Source: Malania oleifera (lineage: Eukaryota; Streptophyta; Magnoliopsida; Santalales; Ximeniaceae). Taken from it: a DNA stretch of 64,000 nt. Location of the stretch: NCBI RefSeq assembly GCF_029873635.1, contig NC_080420.1, positions 50,917,457-50,981,456 of the forward strand, in the 5' to 3' direction. Both the position numbers and the translations under genes were made by a program. The notes beneath the pieces are model-generated. The model worked only from the letters and a program-made list of their open reading frames with translations, was not told where the DNA came from and did not search any database. Numbering within the stretch: the stretch's first letter is position 1; every line of letters begins with the position of its first letter. Positions 23,101-35,100 of the stretch are shown here, piece after piece.

Positions 23101-26100
23101 GAAGTATATATGTTTTTTTCTTTTGTATCTTGTAATTGTGCATGCCACATGCAAGACATGTGGCTCACACTAATGCATACAATTGTACACACATACATTT
23201 ATACATGATAGAAGCATCAATCTATCCATGCATGTATGGATACATATATACATGCATGTGTGTTGCATCCATGATTCCATATATACATCATGCTTATGTA
23301 CATTTATTCATATATCAATCCACATGCATATATTCACACACATATACCCATACACATGCATATATTTACATACACATACTCATGTACATGCATATGAATT
23401 ATACATAATTGCATAAATGTTCACAAAAAAATATACTTATATATGTGCATGCTCATAAATAATATACTTACATACATAATTGCATAAACGTTCACAAAAA
23501 AATATACTTATATATGTGCATGCTCATAAATAATATACTATAAATTATACATGCATGTTCTCTTTTGGATCCTTTGGACTGATAGGAATGCTAGGGTTTT
23601 ATTGGCAAAGTTACTCCCTCGAATCTTCTTTGAGACACAGTTGTTTTCCTTGCTTCCTTTTGGGTTCACATTTTCGGGTTTTTCCCCCCTGGTGACTGTT
23701 ATAGTCAAATCTTTGGAGGGACTGGAGAGGAGCTTTATCGTAATATTTGTTTCAGTTGCCTCTGTTTTTTAGGAGGATCTCTCATCCTCAGCCCCTTGCA
23801 AATTCTTCTGTTTCCTGGTAATGAATTCCTTTTTCTGTATCCAAAAAAAGAGTAATTTATAATCTATGTATTTTATAATCGATGAGTGTCAATAAATAAT
23901 ATTAATGTAATAATATCATTAAAATAAATAAATATTATTATATTAATTTTATTATGTAATACTTATTATCAGAATACTAGTTCTCAAAAATTATATTTTT
24001 AAAATTTTAAAAATAATTTATTATGAGTTTTACTATTATGTTCTTTTAGTTGGTAAAAGAATTGGACAGTTATTAGGGTGTTTTAGGGATTTCAAAGATC
24101 AAGGATAAATGCTATCTAGGGAATTCCCTTTATAATGTTAGAGATAATATCATAATAAATATATATTTAAATAGTATTATATAATAAAATATAATGTTAT
24201 TGTGGCATATTAATGTAGTATATAATTGAAGAACATGAAAAAGAAACTCTCTCTCTCTCTCTCTCTTAGGGTTTTCCAACAACAGCATGACCATGTCTCT
24301 TGTTTTTTTCCCATTTGATTCTTCCTTCTCCATTCAATTGAGCAAGGTTAGGTATGGAGGGGAATCTCCTCCTATCTCTGCAAATTGAGAAATCCTTCGA
24401 TATGCAATTGGAAATGAATGGGTGGGGGGTTTTGTTCTTCTAGTATAGAAATCGTGACCTGGAAATAGGTGACTCAGATTTACTATTTCGCCAGCAGGAT
24501 GGGTATGCAGTTGTTTATCCTTTGATTTCTTAAGATTGCATTGTTTTGTTCGTTGAAGGAAGTTTGGCCAGAGACATTTTTGGGTTTTGAGGTAGGTTCT
24601 TGGAGTTGGTTACGCTCATCTAGAAAGGCTTATTCTATCTTCATCCCTGGGGATTCTGATGGGAAGCAGTGTCAGTAGTTCATTGAGGTGTTGCAGCCGA
24701 TGGGAAGTGCTAGGAGGAGTGAATCTCAAATAGCATTGTGATATATTCCTCAGATTGTGTAACTCAAATTTGGAAAGATGTGCTATTGGGAAGGTCAGGT
24801 CAAGCCATCCACAACCACAAGGGTGAGATGCGCTGTAACAAATATAGCAGTTCTATGTTTCCGCATGGTGCAGTGACAGCAACAGAGGGTTTAAGGGGTC
24901 TGTGGGTGGCTAGGTTTTGTGGGATGAAGGGGATTGATGCACACAGGCCCTTGAATGGAGTGGGCTTGGAATTGTTCACGCTGGGAGTATTCAATAGTTT
25001 CAAATGTTTTAAGATAGAAAGGTTTTTGGATTATAAGAATCATGTTTTAGGGCCTAATTACAGGGATCCAAATATCAGTGACGGGCCCAATTGCAAACAA
25101 GCCATTTTAGCTAGCTCTAAGGCAGAATGGAGCTTGGTTTCTTCTCGTACAGTTGGGTTGCTGATAGGGGTGGGGAGGTATATCAAACCTCATTTGCTTG
25201 AGTCAGGTACTATTTCAAATGAAGCTCTTGTTTCTCAGACAGAGGGGCTTTATTTTTCTGCAAATAATATCTGACCTGGATCCTCTGTAGGGGAAGATAG
25301 CAATCATGAAGTGGAGATGGCCAGAAAAGTTTCTTTGTTGAACAGTGAGCATGGGATTTTAAACAAGCTCCAAGGTAGCCAACCTTAAAACAGAGAGGTT
25401 TTCTGAAAGATATCCAGGGGAATGTTATGGTGCAAGGGATAACTCTATTAATGCTATAAAAAGGGATAACTCTATCAATGACGGGAATTGAGCTGGTAAG
25501 GCTGGGGTTAGTAAGGTATATTCTTGTTGAATGGCAGTGTAAGCAGGTCTTGAAATGAGAATATACTGAGGAGAAACAAACCAGCTCTGGTACGGTGACA
25601 TCCACGTCTCTGAGGAGAAATTTTAGGCAGCAATTGTGTTGTATTGAAACACTGGGAAAATGAATCAAGTGGGAAATAGGTTGATGAGTCTGTGAGTGAG
25701 AGTGATGCAGTGCTGCTGCACCAATGAAGCAATGTTAATTTTGTTATTAGTTGTTGACTTCTTGTTATCTAGGTGTCATTATTAGGGTCTTGTCAAAGTG
25801 TGTCATTGCCTAAGTCTACCTTTATTTACAGAGTTCATTAATAGGGTTTCTTGTGTCTAGAGAGGTTAGAAGCAACAAGTATAGTAATGAATAGTCATTT
25901 CATTATGCACATTTAATGTGCAAGTTTGTCATGTATTTACTTATCGTAGCCTAGATAATGAGGAGGCAATATGGAATTTTCCCTTTCTATTTTGGGTACC
26001 AATTTTATCTGTTTAGAATTTTCCTGAGAACTTGGGAGTGTGGGTTCAGGATTCACCTGGTGGTCCTTTCCATAGACTCTTATCACTGCATTTCTACAAC

Positions 26101-29100
26101 AGGATCTCTTTGCCACCATATCTCTAGTTTTCTAATATGACAGATCCTAAAGTGCATTTCCACCATGTATGCTGCGTCAAATTAGTATGAGAGCAGGCTC
26201 TTCATTGGATATTTTTGGATGGCTGCTAGGGGTGAAATCTGAGGGCAAAGAGCTAGTACTGCTGAGATGTTGCGTGAACTACAAGAGAAAATTCGAAACC
26301 TTATGAAGCTTGTTCTTCACACAAATAAACGAGGAAGAGGAAGCAGACAGGAATCAGGATCATGAGAAAGAAAAGTTGAAGTCCAACCCAAGTGATGGAG
26401 TGATTCAGCAGTGGAAGTAGTTCTGGACTTAGAAGGCATGTTCAGAACAATGAAAGTCTCAAACACTGGGAGGATTGGATAGTACTAGTGCTTTGTAACT
26501 CTAAAGAATATGGTGTTGAGGTCCACATTGCAGAATTTGAGGGTGACAGCATAGAGAGTTGCTTTCAGTGCAAAGATATTTTAGAAAATCATAGAAATTG
26601 CTTCTCCTTGGTGGTTACATTACCAAAATGATTGTGAAATTAGAGGCAAAAGGAAGGTTAGATAGTGGAATAGATGAAGGAGAAGCTCAAGGCACAAATC
26701 CTACCCTGGTCTTATGAGTAAACTCTGTACCAGAAAATGCAAAATCTTAGGTATCATGGGAGGAGTGTGAAAGGGTATATGCAGGAGTTTCATCAATTGA
26801 CACTAATAGTATTCCGGCTGATACAGAATATCAAAAGATAGGCCAATACATCAATGGTCTTCGACTGGCAGTTCAATATCAAGTAAGCTTGCAACTATTG
26901 TTCAAAGTAAGTGATGCCATCAGCTTGCTTTGAAGGTTGAAGCTCAATTGACGAGTAATACATTGTAGAAGTTGGGATGCTATCCACAGGTGGAGTTTCT
27001 TCTAGTAGCATGGCCTCAAACAGAAACAAGAAGGCATCAAACAGAAATCAGCCTTATAACGCACAGGGCATTGATCAACTGAACACTGAAAAGGGAAACC
27101 TACAGGACGAGTCAATTTTGCAGAAGCCAGGAAGAATTAGAAGGTGTTGGTGCAGAAGAGACTCACTATGAGATTGGGCATGAAGCTAACTTGGAAGAAG
27201 AAGGGATTGAAGGTGATAAGGTTGGCAAAATGCTGATTCGAAGGCCATGCTTACTCTTTGAGCCAGAAATGATGAAAATTGGTTACAAAAGAGCATTTTT
27301 GAATGCACTGTACAAGGGGGGGGGGGGTGGGTGGGGAGTTTGCAATTTAATAGTTGATAGTGGCAGCAGTGAGAACCTAGTAGTGCAATAAATGGTGGAC
27401 AGGTTGAACTCAAGATTGAGAAACATCCAGGACCCTTTCACATACCAAAGGAAATGATATGGTCGCACCTTCAAGATGATTGGTAAGTTTTTCAATAGGC
27501 AATTCATTTAAAGATTCAGTTTGGTGCAATGAAGTGCCAATGGATGCTAGCTACATCTTAGTTGGTCAGCCATGGCTATATGGTCGAAAGATGATACTTA
27601 GATCAATGAAAGAAGATGCTGCAATCAAGAGGGGCTGGATGCTTTTGTTCACTTTTGGGGACGAAGGATTTATTAAAGCAAGCAAGAACTGAGCAGTTAT
27701 TTATCCCTGCTCAGGAAGGTAGAAATCCGTTCTCTTGTTTCATGCTTGGTTTTAAATAACGGCCGTGACCGTTACGTAATGGTTTTTTGGGTTACCGATA
27801 CCGTTACACACCGAGAAATCGGTGGGAAGAAAAATCACAGCTGAAGCAGCTGTTACGGACCGTGACCGTTACGTAAAGGCCGCTACGGCCGTTACGTAAC
27901 TGCTACAGGATTATTATGCCAAAAAAAATATTTTATTTTTTACTTCTCACTTTTTCCCTCTTTCATAATCATTCTCAATAAATACCATGTGACGAGAGGG
28001 CAAAAAGATTATAATGAGGATGACACGGATACAAAATTTACCATTTCTTTAAATACTCACAAGATATGCATTAATTAACAATTTGAAAATACTAACTTGC
28101 TAGGAAAATATTTTATTTTGATAATATTAGTAATGTGATATTTATGCTCTATATTTTTCAACTTCAACTTTCTTTCTTTTCTAGTTATTTTATATTTGTA
28201 TCATTCATATATCTTATGTATCTAATAGATTAATAGAGCGTATAATGTATCTTGTTTTATTAATTAATTTAGCACACATAAGAATTTATCATAGATAAGA
28301 ACAATGAGAAGTATAAATACGCGCACACACGTAATTTTTCTATTAATTGTGGTTTAAAACAAATGTAAACTTGTTGCCCTTACCAAACAACTTAGTTAGT
28401 CGAACTAAAGGATTCAAAATACACTAAAACTCTTTCTAAGAAGGGCTAAAAGCTTAAAACATGCAAGTACGCTAATATGCACAAGGTTGTGTGTACTTCA
28501 AAAAAATTCACGGCCGTTACACCCGCTTCCTGTTATGTAACATCCGCTACTCCTGCTTCCTGTTACACCCTACCGTTACGTTACGCTACCTGCTACCGCG
28601 ATTTAAAACCATGGTATCATGTATGCATGAACAAGCTTCTGGAAGAATTCATGGATGTTATACAGGTTGAGGTGCCCAATAGATTGTCACAATTGAGAGA
28701 AATAAAACACCATATTGACTTGGTGCCAAGAGCAGTGTTGCCAAATTTGCCACATGGTCGAATGAGTTCAAAAGAGCATGAAGAGTTATAAAAACAAGTA
28801 GCTGTTAAGAAAGGGCTTTATTCGAAGAAAGTTTTGTCTGTACATGGTGCCTGCTTTACCCTAGAGAAGGATGGAACATAGCAAATGTGCATGGATAGCA
28901 GAGCAATCTACAAGTAACAATCAAGTGTAGGTTCCCTATACCTAGACTTGATGATTTGCTGGATATTGTAAGCTGTGCAAAGGTGTTTTCTACATTGGAT
29001 ATAAAGTGTGGCTACCACCAAAGTTGAATTCGGGAAGGAGATGAATGGAATACTACATTCAAAGCGAAGAATGAACTTTACGTGTGGCTTGTAATGCCAT

Positions 29101-32100
29101 TTGGGTTTTCCAATGCACCTGGCACTTTCATGAGGTTTGTGAACCAAATGCTTAGATCCTTTATTGGGAGGTTTGTGGCTGTCTACTTTGGCGATATCCT
29201 ATTTCACAGCAAGGATCTTGGGGCTCATATTGAACACATGAGAGCTGTTTTGCAGGTTTTAAAGCAAAATGAGTTGCATGCAAATGTGGAAAAAGTGCGT
29301 ATTTATGGTTGACAGAAATTAGAAGCTTCCATGGATTAGAAGCCCTTTTAAAAAAATTCAACAGCAATATCAGTACCATCATGGCAGCTATTACAGAGGG
29401 TCTTAGAAGCAAGGCTTATTGTTGGACCCCTGAGGCAGAAGGGGACTTTCAACTGGTTAAGGAATGGTTTTGGAAGTGGATTGTGGTGCCTAAAGTGGGG
29501 ATTGGAGCTGTTTTGTGTCAAGAGGGGCGTCCAATTTCTTATTTCAGTGAGAAAATAGGACATGGCGTAATTACTGCACTTATGATCTCAAATTCTATGC
29601 TATTGTCCAAGCCTTAGATTTGGCACCATTACTTGATTCAGAGAGAGTTAATTTTACTTTTAGATCATGCAGCTTTACGTTATTTGAGCTCTCAGAAGAT
29701 ACTGAATGATAGACGTGATAAGTTTTCTCGTAAGAATATATTATCACATTGCACTACAAGTCTGGATCACAGAACAAGGTGGCAGATGCGTTGAACAGAG
29801 AGTATTTTTTGCTGGTAACCATGCCTAACGGTGTTGGGATAGAAGCTATCAAGGAGCAATACATGGCGATTTCAAATGCATCTTGTAGCGATATGAAGCC
29901 TGGGACAACATGGTGCTTGCTGAATTTTTCTGATAAGATGGATACTTATTCAATGGAAACAAGCTGTGTGTTCCAAGTGGTTTTTTTTTTTGAGATTTTT
30001 TATTTGCTGCATTGCATGATATTGAGCACATTGGTCTTGATAAGATGCTAAATTTGGTGTCTAAAAGGTTTAGATGTTTACAAGTATGTGGAAAGATGCT
30101 GAACATGTCAATTTGCCAAAAGCAAGTGCCAAAATGCTATACTTTTTTTATAGGCACTGGCAAAATGTTGGTATCTATACACACCTTTACCAAAAGTGCC
30201 CCATGGATTGAGGTAAGCATGGATTTTAAGGTGGGATTGCTGAAAACGGCTAGTGGTATTGATTCTGTATTTATGGTGGTTTACTGCTTCTCATAAATGC
30301 ACATTTCATAGCATGCAAAAATATATTTGATGCTACTCATGCAGCTCATCTATTTTTCCAAGAGATTGTGAGGTTACATGACTTGCTGAAGAAAATAACA
30401 CCAGATGAACACTTTGGAGGTTGCTGGCAACTAAGCTGCAGTACAGCAGTGCCTGTCATCCCCAAACTAATGGATGGGCAGAAGTTGTGAATTGAAGTTT
30501 GGGCAATCTGTTGAGGTGTCTTGTCCTAAAGAACATTGAGTAGTGGGCTTTAATCCTACTGCAGGCTGACCTTGTTTACAACAACACTAGGAACAGATCA
30601 ATAGGGAAGAGTCCTTTTCAAGTGGCATGTGGTCGGAGCCCAAATCAGGTTGTGGAGTTGTAGATGTTAACAGTCGGTCCCATCTGAATGATGATGCCAG
30701 TGCCTAGCCCTTCCCATCTTAATGATGAGGCTGGTGCCTATGCTGGAAATCTAAAATCAGTCCAAGAAGAGGTTAGTCGAAAGCTGAAAGAAATTAATTA
30801 ACCACATTATAAAGAAACTACTATTTGTTATCGAGACAGAAAGAGTACAAACAGAGAGATTTGGTGATGGTGTCCCAGGGAAGAGAGATTTCCTACCAGT
30901 TTCAATCACAAGCTAAAAGGCTAAGAAGATTGGACCATACAATTTTTTTTGCAAATTTGGGGCAAATCTCGAGGTGGAGCTTCCTAATAGGCTTGAAGTA
31001 TGTCCAATCTCTGATTTTTCTAACATTTACACTTACCATGATGTCCAAGATTTAGGTGACTTGAAGAGAAAGGCAATGATTACTTCTTCGAAGGAGCAGG
31101 TGGAGCATGTAATTGAAGTTAGAAATGTCAGGATCTGAGGAAGGAAATATTAGCGCTTTCTTTTCAAGTGGGAAGGAAACTATGCACCAAAACTCGTGAA
31201 TAAATGAAGGGGAATTTAAGAAAGCCTATGCTGAAAGCGTGCAACTGCAAAACTAGGCCACTCATACAGCAGCAAGTTTCTTCTTATAAGAAGGGAATAA
31301 TGCAATGGTGCAGACCAATGAAGAATAGCTAATTTTGTTAGTTGCTATAATATTTATTAGTTAACTTCTTGTTATGTAGGTATCATTATTAGGGTTTAGT
31401 TAACATATGTCATTTCCCAAGTCCCCCTTTATCTTTAGAGTTCATTAATAAGGTTTTCTCATCTCGAGTCTAGAGAAGTTAGAAATGGCTACAGTGAGGA
31501 ACAGTCATTTCCTTGGGCATATTTTGTGCGCAAGTCTGTCATGTAATATTTATCTTGCCCAGATAATGAGGCAGTACAGAAGTTTCCCCTCCCAGTTTGG
31601 TTATTAATTCTTATCTGTTCCAAATTTTCTTGAGAACTTGGAAGTTTGGGTTGAGGATTCACACAGTGGCTCCTTCCATATCCTCCTCCACTGCATTGTC
31701 ACGTGAGAGGATCTCTCATTGTCACCATATCTCCTTGTAATTATCCCTAATTTGTCAGATTTTAATTTTGACAGATCCTATAGTGCATTTCAAGAGAGGG
31801 ACGTTTAAGCAAGTTTTCTTGTGACACTGTTTGTTGGATGAGGTCTAGGAACAACATGGGCATGCTTTAAATTTGCCAAATTTAGGTGGTGATATCTTCT
31901 ATGTTCCACCAGGGCCCCTTGAAGGTCTGGAAAGTATTCCTATTTATTGAAGAGTTGTGTAAAGAATAGGATGACCAGAAAGATTTTGTTCAGAGTATGA
32001 TTGTATTTTGCGTACACCTATTTCACTAGTGCTAGAGATAAATGAAAATGATATTGAAGCTCAAAAAATGGTGGAAGAGATGGCAATGCAAAAAGGGTTT

Positions 32101-35100
32101 TTTGAGTGAGATAAAGTCATAGACTTGGGTTTTGTTGCTTCGTTCTTTTTCTTTTTTTCTTTGCTGTTTTCTTTTTTGTTAGGACTACTAGTTTTCTGAC
32201 TACTTGTAATTATTTTCTCTCTCTTAATGTAATTCTTTAGTTATCAAAAAAATATTACAACACAACAACAACAAAACCAAGCCTTAGTCCCACTAAGTGG
32301 GGTCCGCTATATGAATCCTTTTCTGCCAATTTATGCGATCATGGACCATTTAAAGGATATTAAATCTTTACTTATTATCTCCTCCCAAGTTATTTTAGGT
32401 CTACCCCTACCCCTTCTACTGTCTCCCACAGTAACTAAGTCACTCTTCCTCACAGGTGCACTATTTGGCCTACGTTGCAAGTGTCCATACCTTCCGAGTC
32501 ATCCCTCCCTTATCTTATCTTCTATAGGAGTTACACCTAACTTACCACGTATATTTTTATTCCTTAATTTATCTTTCAATGTTATACCACTCATCCATCT
32601 AAGCATTCTCATCTCGACAACTTTTACTTTTTGGATATTATGTTTCTTTGTCGCCCAACATTCCGATCCATATAGCATAGCTGGTCTTATAACTGTCCTA
32701 TAAAACTTCATTTCAATTGTAAGGGTATTCTACGATCACATAGCACACTTGAAACACTTCTCCATTTTACACAACCTGCTTTAACTCTATGCATTACATC
32801 ATTTTCAATTCAAGGTATCAAAATCTATAAGTGTTATTTATTTCTTCGTCATCAAGTTTAACTTTGTCTCAAATATTCCTCCTAGTATTACTAAAATTAC
32901 ATTTCATATATTCTGTTTTATTTCTACTTATCCTAAAGCCTCTAGATTCCAAAGCTTCTCTCCATAATTCTAACTCAACCTCTACTCTATCCTTAGTTTC
33001 GTCAATTAATACAATATCATCTGCAAACAACATACACCATGGAACCTCCTTTTGAATACTCCTCGTCAATTGGTCCATCACTAAAGCAAAGAGATAAGGA
33101 CTTAAAGCAGATCCTTGATGTACACCTATGGTAATTGGAAATTCTCTAGTTTCTCCATCTATAGTCCTTACACTAGTCATTACTCTATCGTACATATCCT
33201 TAATGACATCGGTATACCTACAACATACACCCTTTTTTTCTAAAACCCACCATAGAACTTTCCTAGGTATCCTATCATAAGCTTTCTCAAGGTAATATAT
33301 ATTATATAACTTATTTTATTATAAATCATAAAAGACAGTATATTAATTTATTATATTTATCATATTTTATTGTATATTCCTTGTCAGTAGGGGCACTAAC
33401 ACCGTTACTAAGCCCATCTTTAGTCTCAATAGGAGAATATGCAGGTTTACCACCTAACATACTTGTTTCTTCAAGAACATAAAGAATACTCCCTTTGGGA
33501 CTTAAAAATGAGTTTCTCAGATTTGGGAACTTCAATGGCCAAATGTAGTGGGCCCAACTCTTTGATGTCAAATTTGTCAATTGAGTCTCGTGTTTAGATG
33601 CTCCTTTTGCATCATTGTTGCTTGTCACCATGCGATTCACATACACAATTGGAATAGTGAATGGGTTTCTTTATTTGATGAACACAACATGATCTCCATG
33701 ACTTCTAAACTCGAAATTAAACTTAATTTTCCAAAGCAAGTTCTAGGGCATTAATTCAACTGATGAAGTGACTCAACCTACAGACTTTTCCTTTAGTATT
33801 AGAGGGTGAAAAAATTGGAAGAAACCCCATGTGTACTTTCTCTTCTAGTTCCCCATGAGAAAGGCATTTTTTTACATCCAATTGTTGAAGTTTCCATGCC
33901 AAAGTAGCAGCATAAGAAAGGAGTACCTGGACACAATCCATCTTTGCAACAATAGAAAAAGTTTATTCATAATCTATGCCATAGGTTTGAGTAAAGACCT
34001 TGGCAACAAGTCTTGCTTTGTAACTCTCTATCGATCCACTTTGCATTGTCTTTGATTATGAACACCCCTTTACAATCCATTGGCTTCCTTCCTGCTAGAC
34101 AGAGACTAACTCCTAAGAATTTTTAAGGCTTTCATTTCTACTGTAGCTTCCATCCTCTTTGGATTTTTGTTTGGTTCAAGGAATGGAGACAAAAGACAAA
34201 GATGATATGAAAGAGAGAAGGAATTTTAAGAAACAAATTTAGAAATATCTTGCTAGGTACTAGACCGACTGCCTTTCCTGATTGCAGTGTTGGCTTTTCT
34301 AGGTTTCATCCTATTTTGATAATGACAAACAAAGACATCTAATTTTGCTACTGAGTATGTTTACAGGGATTAAGATATTAAACACAGTAATAGATGCAAA
34401 TTGGAAAGCCATGAAGTACACAAGACGATGTTATTTTGCTATAAACATGGAGCATCTTAAGACCAAGTTTGAAGACAATGACGATATTTATGGTGCTCAT
34501 GAAGTCCAAGCTTGAAGAATTTAAAGAATTTATTTCATGTATTTTGCAAATAGGACCTATGTGAGTACACTATCATTGATTATGTGAATAAGCTCATAGG
34601 TGACCTTAGTTGGACCCTAGGCTCTCTATATTTCATTGAAAATCATTTTATAAATGTCCAAAAATTATTTCAAAGTGTTAAAATCATTTTTGAATGAAAA
34701 ACCCCAAAACAAGATTTTTCAAATCCTCTTCTTTTTTCTGCCGCCGCATTGATGTGTGATTTTCTTGATCAATAACTTCTCATCTTAAAAAATGTTCAAC
34801 ACGAAAGTTGTGGGATTTTTTCTTAGCTTTCTGTTGATACCAAGATCGCCCTATTTGAAGTTCTCTAACAAAAGTTATGCCCCAAATACTGAAGGGTTTT
34901 TGCGGCTGAAATTTCCTAGAAACTCGGGCGACTGAACCAGTAATTCGGGCGACCCAATCTCAATTCGGTCGACCTGAAAATCGCAGCAGAATGCCGCAAC
35001 GGCCATAAAATAGCTAGTTTTCAAAATAATTAATTATTTTCAAAGCCCAACAGTCATAAAGCGGCTAGTAGACTGTCTTGCCAATAAATACAAGGTTTCT

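Larger units (their letters stand above)
25706..31792 (+). mobile_element. Gypsy-1: decayed Ty3/gypsy retrotransposon inside QPT intron 7
   Basis: Two related direct repeats (25706-26160 and 31301-31792) flank gag, protease, RT, RNase H and integrase remnants in Ty3/gypsy order, all on the + strand, the same as QPT. A degraded primer-binding site (ATTAGTATGAGAGC, 26181-26194) follows the left repeat, and a purine-rich tract (AAGAAGGGAATAA, about 31288-31300) precedes the right one. Protease and RT are separated by an 869-bp hAT-like insertion. Stops and frameshifts are present throughout. No target duplication was resolved. Confidence 0.8.

Noticed and set aside
23136..23416. His/Tyr/Ile-rich frames of 77-90 codons
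   Set aside because: They are translations of a TACATGCATG-type simple repeat, not coding sequence.
24738..25274. A 178-codon frame considered as a nested gene in QPT intron 7
   Set aside because: No recognisable domain, no splice or promoter evidence, and neighbouring sequence looks like a decayed LINE. Left as unassigned.
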